Below, one piece after another: positions 40,757-48,927 of a stretch of 64,000 nucleotides of DNA (its first letter is position 1; every line of letters starts with the position of its first letter). Position numbers and translations under genes: made by a program. The notes below the pieces were generated by a model, which worked only from the letters and a program-made list of their open reading frames with translations, searched no databases and had not been told where the DNA came from. The stretch is taken from contig NZ_LMPP01000002.1 in the NCBI RefSeq assembly GCF_001423885.1, positions 1-64,000 of the forward strand, given 5' to 3'. Source of the stretch: Rathayibacter sp. Leaf185. Its GTDB lineage: Bacteria; Actinomycetota; Actinomycetes; Actinomycetales; Microbacteriaceae.

Positions 40757-41754
40757 GCCGACTCGCGCTGGACGAGGGTGGTCGCGAGGATCGGCTGCCG
40801 GTCGACCTCGCGCCCCTGAACGACGGCGAGCACGGTCTCGGCGGCGACGCGTCCCATGTCCTCCAGCGGCTGGCGGACGGTGGTGAGCGTCGGATCCGAG
40901 GTGGTCGCGACCACGACGTCGTCGAAGCCGACGACCGCGACGTCGGCCGGCACCCGCCGCCCCGAGGCCTGCAGCACCCGGATGGCGCCGTTGGCCATCA
41001 GGTCGGAGGAGGCGAAGACTCCGTCGAGGTCGGGGTGGCGCTGCAGCAGGCGCGCCATGGCGGCCGAGCCGCTCTCGAGGGTGAACTCGCCGTGCACGAT
41101 CGGGCTGTGGTCGATGCCGAGCTCGGTGAGCTCGTCGCGCCAGCCCCGGATGCGATCGCGCGCCGGCTCCATGTCGTGCGGCCCCGCGATGATGCCCAGG
41201 CGGCGGCGCCCGGCGTCGGCCAGAGCCCGCGCGGCGAGCCTGCCGCCTCCGTAGTTGTCGGAGTCGACGACGATCGCGTCGGGAGCGAGGGCGACGCGCG
41301 GCCGCCCGACCCAGGCGATCGGCACGGGGGAGTCGACGAGCGCCTGGGCGAGGTGCGTGATCTCGTGCTGCAGGATGATGATCGCTCCGTCGACCGCGCG
41401 GGAGCGCAGGAACTTGGGGATGCGGTCGCCGTCGTCGTGGTCGGCCGGCAGCAGCACGGGCTGCACCTCGCCGGCATAGAGGCCCTTGGCGGCGCCCTTG
41501 AGCACCGAGGTGAAGAACGTGCCGGTCAAGCTGTCGAGCTCGTTGAAGGCGACGATGAGGGCGATCGCGCCGGCCCGGCCGCCGCGCAGCATCCGCGCGG
41601 CGCTGTTCGCCTCGTAGCCCAGCTGCTTGGCGGCGTGCTCGACCGCGGCCGACATCCGGACGTCGACGTTCGTGCCGCCCGCGAGGACTCTCGCGGCCGT
41701 GGCGCGCGAGACGCCCGCCGCCTGGGCGACGTCCACCAGCGTGGGTCGAGTCAT
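40753..41754 (-). CDS. LacI-family transcriptional regulator (probable regulator of the second glycan locus)
   Basis: A 333-residue LacI/GalR protein with helix-turn-helix LVDVAQAAGVSRATAARVLAGG and hinge YEANSAARMLRGGRAGAIAL. The sensor has DNYGGGRLAARALADAGRRRLGIIAG and ADVAVVGFDDVVVATTSDPTLTTVRQP. ATG 41754 follows GAAGGA. It is divergent from the ABC/GH3 operon and overlaps the nucleoside hydrolase gene. GAGATCG-type palindromes lie in the shared 530-base control region and again at 56269, so this protein is the best candidate for regulator of both. It could instead respond to a nucleoside. Confidence 0.9.
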   Translation of the reverse strand: MTRPTLVDVAQAAGVSRATAARVLAGGTNVDVRMSAAVEHAAKQLGYEANSAARMLRGGRAGAIALIVAFNELDSLTGTFFTSVLKGAAKGLYAGEVQPVLLPADHDDGDRIPKFLRSRAVDGAIIILQHEITHLAQALVDSPVPIAWVGRPRVALAPDAIVVDSDNYGGGRLAARALADAGRRRLGIIAGPHDMEPARDRIRGWRDELTELGIDHSPIVHGEFTLESGSAAMARLLQRHPDLDGVFASSDLMANGAIRVLQASGRRVPADVAVVGFDDVVVATTSDPTLTTVRQPLEDMGRVAAETVLAVVQGREVDRQPILATTLVQRESA

Positions 41755-42284
41755 GCTGCTTCCTTCTGAGCGAGGAGTCGGCCGGGGGCACCCCTGGTTT
41801 CGATCTCCAGATTCCCACGGGGAGGACACCCCGTGGGCTGATCACGTCCGGTTTGCGAAAGTTCCCTTGAATACTAGGGGAGATCGATATCTCACGGCGC
41901 GGTAACGAGTGTCGGATGTCGCTTGCATACCGCTCGCGGGGCGGCTACGGTGGCGCCCAAGAGATCGTTCTCTAGGAGCTCCGGTTCCGAGACATTCCAG
42001 CAGATCCCCGATGAAGAGGACTTGTCGTGACACGAAGCCCGACGGCCGCAGCGGCTCCCCGGAGCGCACCGCCGCTCCTGCACGCGGCGCCCGACCTCTG
42101 ACCCACCGCGGAGTCGGCGCGAACCCGCACCGCCTCTGCGACCTCCCCGGTCGGGACCACCGCTCCCGGCTCCGAGGCCCTCCTCGTCGATCCGTCGATC
42201 GACCCGCACCTCGTCCTTCCCTCACCGCTTCCCCCTCACCGCTGAGCGGGGCCGCACCTTCCGATACATCAAGGAGACATTGCA
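41755..42284. promoter_or_regulatory. 530-base divergent control region with three inverted repeats
   Basis: The gap between the LacI gene and the binding-protein gene holds a perfect nine-base inverted repeat CCCACGGGG/CCCCGTGGG (41814-41822, 41829-41837), the palindromes GAGAT-CGAT-ATCTC (41880-41893) and AGAGA-TCGT-TCTCT (41960-41973), and about 300 further bases of GC-rich leader. The last two share a motif with the site at 56269 and fit LacI operators. No stable gene is visible in the leader. Confidence 0.6.
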
Positions 42285-43589
42285 GTGACGCAAACGAACA
42301 TCTTCCAGCGCTCGGCCTTCTCGCGCCGCGGCTTCATCTCGGTCGCCGGCGGCACGCTCGCCGTCGCGACCCTCGCCGCCTGCTCGAGCGGCGGCGGCTC
42401 GACGAGCGACGACCCGAACGCCGAGGTCGCGTTCTGGTCGTTCACCGGCATCAACGCGAAGGACAGCGTCGGCGAGTACCTCGCGAAGATGCCCGACGCG
42501 AAGGTCAAGCTGACCGAGGTCGGCAGCACGGTCGAGACGGCGACCGCCCTCACCGCCGCGCTGGCCGGAGGCAAGGTCCCCGACCTGGTCATGATCCAGA
42601 ACGACGACCTGCCCCAGTTCGTCGCCAACCCGGGCAACTTCCTCGACCTCCGCACCCTGGGCGGCGACGACGTCGCCTCCGCCTACCTGCCGTGGGCCGC
42701 CTCCGCCGCGACCGGGGAGGACGGCTCGGTCGTCGGCATCCCGACCGACGTCGGCGGGCTCGGCTTCGCCTACCGCGCCGACCTGTTCGAGCAGGCCGGA
42801 CTGCCGACCGATCCGACCGAGGTCGCGGCGATGTGGAGCGACTGGGACGCGTTCATCGCCATGGGCGAGAAGTACACGGCCGCGACCGGGAAGCCCTTCA
42901 TCGACAACATCGAGACCAGCGTCTTCTTCTCGACGGTGAACCAGGTCTCCGAGAAGTACTACTCGCCCGACGGCGAGGTCGTCTACGACTCCAACCCGCA
43001 GGTCGAGGAGGCCTTCAAGGTCGCCGTCGACACCTACGACGCGGGCATCAGCGCCGGCATCGCCGCCTGGTCCTCCGGCTGGGCCCCCGGCCGCGCCAAC
43101 GGCGCCTTCGCCGTGACCATCGCCCCGTCGTGGATCCTCTCGGGCATCAAGACCGACGCCCCGGACACCGCCGGGAACTGGCGCATCGCGAGTGTCCCCG
43201 GAGTCGGTGGCAACTGGGGCGGCAGCGTCATCGCCATCCCGGCTCGCGCCGCGAACCCCGAGGCCGCCTGGCAGTACATCAAGACGATGATGTCGGCCGA
43301 GGGCCAGACCGACCACTTCGAGCAGTCGGGCACCTTCCCGGCGGCCGTCGACGCGGTGTCGAGCCCCGAGGTCGCCGCGTACACCGACCCGTTCTTCGGC
43401 GACTCGAAGATCGGCGAGGTCATGGCCACCTCGGTCGAGCAGTTCCCCTCCTTCTACAACGGCCCCGACACGACCGCCATCAACGGCGCGCTGCTCAACA
43501 CGCTCGTTGAGCTGGAGTCGGGCAACGTCACCTCCGACAAGGCGTGGACGACCGCCCTCGACACGGCCAAGCAGGCCATCGGCGGCTGA
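42285..43589 (+). CDS. Sugar ABC transporter substrate-binding lipoprotein (second system)
   Basis: A 434-residue extracellular solute-binding protein of the CUT1 type. The signal has a twin-arginine motif (FSRRGFISV) and a lipobox LAAC, so it may be a Tat-exported lipoprotein. The mature start SSGGGSTSDDPNAEVAFWSFTG is typical, and VPDLVMIQNDDLPQFVANPG follows. GTG 42285 is preceded by AAGGAGA. The ligand is probably an arabinose- or galactose-containing oligosaccharide, judging from the glycosidases nearby. A strong hairpin lies after the stop. Confidence 0.92.
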   Translation: MTQTNIFQRSAFSRRGFISVAGGTLAVATLAACSSGGGSTSDDPNAEVAFWSFTGINAKDSVGEYLAKMPDAKVKLTEVGSTVETATALTAALAGGKVPDLVMIQNDDLPQFVANPGNFLDLRTLGGDDVASAYLPWAASAATGEDGSVVGIPTDVGGLGFAYRADLFEQAGLPTDPTEVAAMWSDWDAFIAMGEKYTAATGKPFIDNIETSVFFSTVNQVSEKYYSPDGEVVYDSNPQVEEAFKVAVDTYDAGISAGIAAWSSGWAPGRANGAFAVTIAPSWILSGIKTDAPDTAGNWRIASVPGVGGNWGGSVIAIPARAANPEAAWQYIKTMMSAEGQTDHFEQSGTFPAAVDAVSSPEVAAYTDPFFGDSKIGEVMATSVEQFPSFYNGPDTTAINGALLNTLVELESGNVTSDKAWTTALDTAKQAIGG

Positions 43590-43606
43590 CAGCCCCACCC
43601 ACCCGA

Positions 43607-43635
43607 GTGGCCCGGCGCGATGAGCGCCGGGCCAC
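43607..43635 (+). terminator. Hairpin after the second binding-protein gene
   Basis: GTGGCCCGGCGC (43607-43618) and GCGCCGGGCCAC (43624-43635) are perfect 12-base arms around GATGA. With no U-run, it is more likely a stabiliser or partial terminator between the binding protein and the permeases. Confidence 0.75.
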
Positions 43636-43656
43636 CTCTTCGACGGAGGTTCCCCC

Positions 43657-44628
43657 ATGTCAACGGCGACAGCCACAGTTCCCCCCGGGCAGCGCAAGCA
43701 GCCCGCAGCCCCGGTCCAGAAGGCGATGCGGATCCGCAACTCGCTCTCGGAGCAGATCGCGCCCTACGCGTACATCGCGCCCTTCTTCCTCATCTTCATC
43801 GTCTTCGGGCTCTTCCCCCTCCTCTTCACGTTCTACGTGTCGCTGTTCGACTGGAACCCGATCGGCGAGCAGGTGTTCGTCGGCTTCAAGAACTTCGAGA
43901 TGCTCTTCCAGGACGGCCGCTTCTGGAACGCCCTGCTGAACACCTTCGGCATCTTCCTGATCTCGACGATCCCGCAGCTGCTCTTCGCACTGTTCCTCGC
44001 GCACCTGCTCAACCACGCGCGCCTGCGCTGGGCGAACTTCTTCCGCATGGCGCTGCTGGTGCCGTACATCACCTCCGTCGCCGCGACCGCGATCGTCTTC
44101 GCGCAGATCTTCGACAAGAACTTCGGACTCATCAACTGGGTCCTCGGCCTGGTCGGGCTGCCATCGGTGAACTTCCTCGCGACGAACTACGGCTCGTGGA
44201 TCCTGATCTCGACGATGGTGTTCTGGCGCTGGTTCGGCTACAACACGCTGCTCTACCTGGCCGGTCTGCAGTCGCTGCCGCGCGAGATGTTCGAGGCCGC
44301 CTCGGTCGACGGAGCATCGAGCTGGCAGCAGTTCCGCCACCTCACGATCCCGGCGCTGCGTCCGATCATCGTCTTCACCGTGATCATGTCGACCATCGGC
44401 GGTCTGCAGATCTTCACGGAGCCGTTGCTCGCCGCTCCCGAATCGGGCCTCACCTGCGGCGCCGGGCGGCAGTGCCAGACCCTCGCGCTGTTCCTCTACG
44501 AGCAGGGCTTCAGCCAGTTCAAGTTCGGCTACGGATCGGCGATCGGCGTCGTGCTGTTCGTGATCGTGGTCGTCGTCTCGCTGCTCAACTTCTACCTCTC
44601 CACGCGCACCCGGAAGGCGGCTGTCTGA
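43657..44628 (+). CDS. Sugar ABC transporter permease, MalF type (second system)
   Basis: A 323-residue permease. After a 38-residue cytoplasmic tail, membrane segments begin with PYAYIAPFFLIFIVFGLFPLLF. The EAA loop reads MFEAASVDGASSWQQFRHLTIP. A loop with TCGAGRQCQTLALFLYEQGF precedes the last segment. It forms a heterodimer with the MalG-type protein, whose gene overlaps its stop by one base. CGGAGG precedes the ATG. Confidence 0.93.
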   Translation: MSTATATVPPGQRKQPAAPVQKAMRIRNSLSEQIAPYAYIAPFFLIFIVFGLFPLLFTFYVSLFDWNPIGEQVFVGFKNFEMLFQDGRFWNALLNTFGIFLISTIPQLLFALFLAHLLNHARLRWANFFRMALLVPYITSVAATAIVFAQIFDKNFGLINWVLGLVGLPSVNFLATNYGSWILISTMVFWRWFGYNTLLYLAGLQSLPREMFEAASVDGASSWQQFRHLTIPALRPIIVFTVIMSTIGGLQIFTEPLLAAPESGLTCGAGRQCQTLALFLYEQGFSQFKFGYGSAIGVVLFVIVVVVSLLNFYLSTRTRKAAV

Positions 44629-45530
44629 TGTCCGATGTGATCGATCAGGCCGTTCCCCAGGCCCTCGCGCCGACGGCGAAGACGGCGGCGCTGCCCAAGC
44701 GCCGCGGCAAGGGAGGCGGAGTCGGCTGGCCGACGTACGTGTTCCTCGTCGTCGCCGTGATCGTCTCGGTGTTCCCGCTCTACTACATGTTCGTGGTCGC
44801 GTCCGTGGGAGCCACGGCCGTCACGTCGATCCCGCCGCGCCTCTACCCCGGCTTCAACTTCATGGCCGTCGCCGAGAAGGTCTTCGACACGGTTCCGTTC
44901 GTCGCCTCCCTGATCAACAGCGCGTTCGTCTCGCTGACGGTCGCGGTGCTCTCGGCGATCCTCTGCGCGATGGCGGGCTTCGCGTTCGCCAAGCTGCAGT
45001 TCCCGGGGCGCAACGTCCTGTTCCTCATCGTCCTTCTGACGATGACCGTGCCCGCCCAGCTCAGCGTGATCCCGCAGTACCTGATCGTGTCGTGGCTCGG
45101 CTGGGTCGACACGCTGCAGGCCATCATCGTGCCCGGGCTCGCGAGCGCCTTCGGCATCTTCTGGATGCGCCAGCACATGTCGACGACGGTCAGCGACGAG
45201 CTGATCCAGGCGGCCCGCATCGACGGTGCGAACTCGTGGCAGCTGTTCTGGCGGATCGCGTTCCCGGTCGTCCGGCCGGCCGCGTTCGTGCTCGGGCTGA
45301 TCACCTTCACGGCCGTGTGGAACGACTTCATGTGGCCCTTCATCGTGCTGAAGTCGCCGGAGCTCTTCACGGTGCAGATCGCGCTGAAGCAGCTCCAGGC
45401 CAACCGCTCGATCGACGTCGCCCTGGCGATGGGCGGATCGTTCATGGCCACGCTGCCGCTGCTGATCGCCTTCTTCTTCGTCGGCCGCCGCATGGTGTCG
45501 GGGATCATGGACGGGGCGTTCAAGGGCTGA
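44628..45530 (+). CDS. Sugar ABC transporter permease, MalG type (second system)
   Basis: A 300-residue permease. The N-terminal tail is basic (LPKRRGKGGG), followed by WPTYVFLVVAVIVSVFPLYYMFVV. The EAA loop is DELIQAARIDGANSWQLFWRIAFP. The start overlaps the MalF gene stop by one base, and the stop overlaps the GH3 start by one base, a tightly coupled transport-and-hydrolysis operon. No ATPase gene is present, as in the first ABC system. Confidence 0.93.
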   Translation: MSDVIDQAVPQALAPTAKTAALPKRRGKGGGVGWPTYVFLVVAVIVSVFPLYYMFVVASVGATAVTSIPPRLYPGFNFMAVAEKVFDTVPFVASLINSAFVSLTVAVLSAILCAMAGFAFAKLQFPGRNVLFLIVLLTMTVPAQLSVIPQYLIVSWLGWVDTLQAIIVPGLASAFGIFWMRQHMSTTVSDELIQAARIDGANSWQLFWRIAFPVVRPAAFVLGLITFTAVWNDFMWPFIVLKSPELFTVQIALKQLQANRSIDVALAMGGSFMATLPLLIAFFFVGRRMVSGIMDGAFKG

Positions 45531-47860
45531 TGCTCCACGACGCCACCACCACGCCGCCCGCGAGCAGTCCACCGGGGCTGGGGTGGCGGGACAGCACTCT
45601 GCCTCCGGTCGAGCGCGCCCGCCTCCTGACCCTCGAGCTGACGCTCGAGGAGAAGGCCGCCCAGCTCGGGTCGATCTGGCTCACCGATGCGGCCGACGAC
45701 TTCGCCCCCACGCTCGAGGGCGGGCCGGAGACGGCCGCCGATCCGTTCGACGGCGGCCTGGGCCAGCTCACCCGGGTCTTCGGCACTGAGCCGGTCACGG
45801 TCGCCGAGGGGGTCCGCCGCCTGCGTGAGCTGCAGGAGCGGGTCGTCCGCTCGAACCGGCTCGGGATCCCCGCTATCGCCCACGAGGAGTGCCTCACCGG
45901 CCTCGCGGCGTACGGGGCCACCGCGTTCCCGACTCCGCTGGCCTGGGCCGCGACGTTCGACGAGGACCTCGTCGGCGAGATGGCGGGGGCGATCGGATCG
46001 GACATGCGCGCCCTCGGTATCCACCAGGGGCTCGCGCCCGTCGTCGACGTGGTGAAGGACTACCGCTGGGGCCGCGTCGAGGAGACGCTCGGCGAGGATC
46101 CGTATCTGGTGTCGCAGCTCGGCGCGGCCTACGTGGCCGGGCTCGAGGGTGCCGGAGTGATCTCGACGCTGAAGCACTTCGCCGGCTACGCCGCCTCGCG
46201 CGGCGCCCGCAACCACGCCCCTGTGAGCATGGGCGCGCGGGAGCTCGCCGACACGGTGCTGCCTCCGTTCGAGGCGGCGCTGCGGCACGGAGGCGCGCGG
46301 AGCGTCATGACGTCGTACACGGATGTCGACGGCGTGCCGAGCAGCTCGAACCGGCACCTGCTGACCGGGATCCTGCGCGAGCAGTGGGGCTTCGAGGGCA
46401 CCGTGGTGGCCGACTACTGGGCCGTGCCGTTCCTGCACGCGATGCACCACGTCGCCGTCGATACCGCGGACGCCGGACGCCTGGCACTGCGGGCGGGCCT
46501 CGACGTCGAGCTGCCGACGACGGCCGCCTACGCTCAGCTGCCCCGCCTCATCCGCGAGGGAGTCGTCGACGAGCGCGACCTCGATCGCTCGGTCGAGCGC
46601 CACCTCCGCCACAAGTTCGAGGCAGGGCTCTTCGACGACGCGCCGCTCGTGCCCCCGGGCGCCGAGAGCGTCGACCTCGACAGCGCGCGCAACCGGGCGA
46701 TCTCAGCGCGGCTGGCCGAGGAGTCGGTGGTGCTGCTGCGCGACGACGATGCTCTGGCGCTGCTCGCCTCCGGGACCGTCGCGGTGGTCGGGCCCGCAGC
46801 GGACCAGTTCAGGAGCCTGATCGGCTGCTACGCGTTCCCCAACCACGTGCTCGCCAAGCACCCCGGGCACGACCTCGGGATCGAGATCCCGACCCTGCTC
46901 ACGGCACTGCGCGACGAGCTCGGCGAGGAGCGGGTGCGCTTCGCGGTCGGCGGCGCGATCACCTCCGACGACGCCTCCGCTCTGCCCGAGGCCGTGTCCG
47001 CGGTGCAGGGCAGTGACGTCGCCGTGGTCGTGGTCGGCGACATCGCCGGACTGTTCGGCGACGGCACTTCGGGCGAGGGCTGCGACGCGACCGACCTGCG
47101 GCTGCCCGGCTCGCAGGAGGCGCTGGTCGCGGCCGTGCTCGAGACCGGGGTGCCGACGATCCTGGTCGTGCTGTCGGGACGGCCCTATGCGCTGGGAGCG
47201 TTCGACGCGGCGCGCGGAGTCGTGCAGGCGTTCTTCCCGGGGGCCGACGGAGCCGCGGCGGTCGCCGGCGTGCTGTCGGGCCGGGTCGCGCCGACCGGGA
47301 GGCTGCCGGTGCAGATCCCGCGGCACCCGTCCTCGTCGACCACTTACCTGCAGCCGGCGCTCGGGCGCACGAATCCGGGGATCTCGGCGCTCGACTCCAC
47401 TCCGCTCCACCCGTTCGGGTTCGGGATCACCCGCGGCGAGGTCGTCTACGAGTCGCTCGACGCGGCGACGACGCTCAGCACCGAGGGGACCCTCGACGCG
47501 GCCGTGTCGCTCCGCAACGACGGAGAGGCGACGGTCGAGGTCGTGCAGCTGTACATGTCGTTCCCGTCGGCGCCGATCGTGCGCCCGGTCGTCCAGCTGT
47601 TGGGCTATGCGCGGGTGCCGCTCGGCGCGGGCGAGCGGCTGACGGTGCACTTCCATGTCGACGCCGCACGACTGGCGGCGACGGGGGAGGACGGCGCGCT
47701 CGCCGTCGAGCCGGGCCCGCTGCGCCTCGTGGCGGGAGCGTCGGCCGCCGACGCCGCCGTCACGGCCGATGTGCGGATCGTCGGCGAACGCCGCGTGCTC
47801 GCGGAACGCGCGCTGCGCACTCCGTGGTCGGTCGTCTCCGCGGGGACCGGAGCGGACTGA
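45530..47860 (+). CDS. GH3 beta-glycosidase (beta-glucosidase / beta-xylosidase type)
   Basis: A 776-residue GH3 enzyme with three domains: TIM barrel, alpha/beta sandwich and a C-terminal fibronectin-III-like domain (VQLYMSFPSAPIVRPVVQLLGYARV). The nucleophile is Asp295 in GTVVADYWAV. LAPVVDVVKDYRWGRVEETLGEDPYLV and STLKHFAGYAASRGARN are the KHF-type barrel motifs. The N-terminus is hydrophilic, so it acts in the cytoplasm. It is the fourth gene of the ABC operon and probably hydrolyses the imported oligosaccharide. Beta-glucosidase, beta-xylosidase and alpha-L-arabinofuranosidase activities all occur in this subgroup; the choice is open. Confidence 0.92.
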   Translation: MLHDATTTPPASSPPGLGWRDSTLPPVERARLLTLELTLEEKAAQLGSIWLTDAADDFAPTLEGGPETAADPFDGGLGQLTRVFGTEPVTVAEGVRRLRELQERVVRSNRLGIPAIAHEECLTGLAAYGATAFPTPLAWAATFDEDLVGEMAGAIGSDMRALGIHQGLAPVVDVVKDYRWGRVEETLGEDPYLVSQLGAAYVAGLEGAGVISTLKHFAGYAASRGARNHAPVSMGARELADTVLPPFEAALRHGGARSVMTSYTDVDGVPSSSNRHLLTGILREQWGFEGTVVADYWAVPFLHAMHHVAVDTADAGRLALRAGLDVELPTTAAYAQLPRLIREGVVDERDLDRSVERHLRHKFEAGLFDDAPLVPPGAESVDLDSARNRAISARLAEESVVLLRDDDALALLASGTVAVVGPAADQFRSLIGCYAFPNHVLAKHPGHDLGIEIPTLLTALRDELGEERVRFAVGGAITSDDASALPEAVSAVQGSDVAVVVVGDIAGLFGDGTSGEGCDATDLRLPGSQEALVAAVLETGVPTILVVLSGRPYALGAFDAARGVVQAFFPGADGAAAVAGVLSGRVAPTGRLPVQIPRHPSSSTTYLQPALGRTNPGISALDSTPLHPFGFGITRGEVVYESLDAATTLSTEGTLDAAVSLRNDGEATVEVVQLYMSFPSAPIVRPVVQLLGYARVPLGAGERLTVHFHVDAARLAATGEDGALAVEPGPLRLVAGASAADAAVTADVRIVGERRVLAERALRTPWSVVSAGTGAD

Positions 47861-48023
47861 CACGGCGCCCTCGGGGGAGGGGCTCTGGAAGTGCGGTGCC
47901 CTGTGCGGGTGCCGCGCCTCCCGTAGCGCGACCCGGCCGTATCGCAAGGCCCCTGTGCGGCCGGGCGCGCTGACCTAGCGTGAGAATCACCTCGCTCCGG
48001 CGGGGACCATCCTGAGGAGAGAC

Positions 48024-48845
48024 ATGCCCGCACTGACCGACACCTTCACCCTGTCCAACGGAGTCACGATCCCGAAGATCGGATTCGGCACCTGGCAGAT
48101 CGAGGACGGGCCCGACGCCTATGACGCGGTGACCACGGCTCTCGCGGCCGGCTACCGCCACCTCGACACGGCCCGCGGCTACGGCAACGAGGCCAGCGTC
48201 GCCCGCGCCCTGCGCGACAGCGGCGTGCCCCGCGACGAGGTCTTCATCACGACGAAGCTGCCCGCCGAGGTCAAGGACTACGAGGGCGCGAAGGCCAGCT
48301 TCGAGACGACGATGGCCGCGCTCGAACTCGACTACGTCGACCTGTACCTCATCCACGCTCCGTGGCCCTGGTCGGACATGGGCTCGGACCACCGCGACGG
48401 CAACATCGCGGCCTGGACGGCGATGCAGGAGATCTACGCGGCGGAGCGCTCGCGCGCGATCGGCGTCTCGAACTTCGCCGTCGCCGACCTCGAGTCGCTG
48501 ATCGCGGCGACCGACGTCGTGCCGCACGCGAACCAGATCCGCTGGTTCGTCGGCAACACGCAGGACGAGACGACGGCGTACTGCCGCGAGGCCGGGATCC
48601 TCGTCGAGGGCTACTCGCCGCTCGCGACCGGCGGCCTGCTCGAGAACTCCGACATCGCGGCGATCGCCGACGGCTACGGGAAGTCGGTCGCGCAGCTGTG
48701 CATCCGCTACCTGCTCGAGAAGGACGTGCTGCCGCTGCCGAAGTCGACGACGCCCTCGCGCATCCGCGAGAACGCCGACGTCGACTTCACGATCTCGCCC
48801 GAGGACCTCGCGGCCCTCGACGCCCTCGTCGACACGGAGTCCTGA
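48024..48845 (+). CDS. Aldo/keto reductase
   Basis: A 273-residue NADPH-dependent aldo/keto reductase of the 2,5-diketo-D-gluconate reductase type. Family motifs are PKIGFGTWQI, GYRHLDTARGYGNEASVARAL (with the catalytic Asp and Tyr), VFITTKLPAE (Lys), DYVDLYLIHAPWP (His) and AIGVSNFAVADL. The NADP end LPLPKSTTPSRIRENADV is present. ATG 48024 follows GAGGAGA. It lies after the ABC/GH3 operon with a 163-base gap, so it has its own promoter. It may reduce a sugar released by the neighbouring enzymes. Confidence 0.9.
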   Translation: MPALTDTFTLSNGVTIPKIGFGTWQIEDGPDAYDAVTTALAAGYRHLDTARGYGNEASVARALRDSGVPRDEVFITTKLPAEVKDYEGAKASFETTMAALELDYVDLYLIHAPWPWSDMGSDHRDGNIAAWTAMQEIYAAERSRAIGVSNFAVADLESLIAATDVVPHANQIRWFVGNTQDETTAYCREAGILVEGYSPLATGGLLENSDIAAIADGYGKSVAQLCIRYLLEKDVLPLPKSTTPSRIRENADVDFTISPEDLAALDALVDTES

Positions 48846-48859
48846 GCGCGGCTCCACTC

Positions 48860-48904
48860 CGCAGTAGTTGTCGTACTCGGTAGTCGAGTACGACAACTAC
48901 TGCG
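48860..48904. repeat. Perfect 20-base inverted repeat between convergent genes
   Basis: Arms at 48860-48879 (CGCAGTAGTTGTCGTACTCG) and 48885-48904 are exact complements, with a GTAGT loop. It sits in the short gap between the convergent aldo/keto reductase and GH27 genes, where it could end both transcripts. It is much longer and more AT-rich than other hairpins in the window and has no T-run, so a mobile or recombination origin is possible. Confidence 0.85.
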
Positions 48905-48927
48905 TTCTCAGCGCCTGCCGCCCCTGG

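Noticed and set aside
42027-42101. 25-codon leader frame (GTG after GAAGAGGA) upstream of the second binding protein
   Set aside because: The peptide is Ala/Pro/Arg-rich without regulatory codon runs; not enough to call a leader peptide.
48860-48904. dif or phage attachment site reading of the 20-base inverted repeat
   Set aside because: The arms are too long and the centre is not like a dif core; no integrase gene lies nearby.
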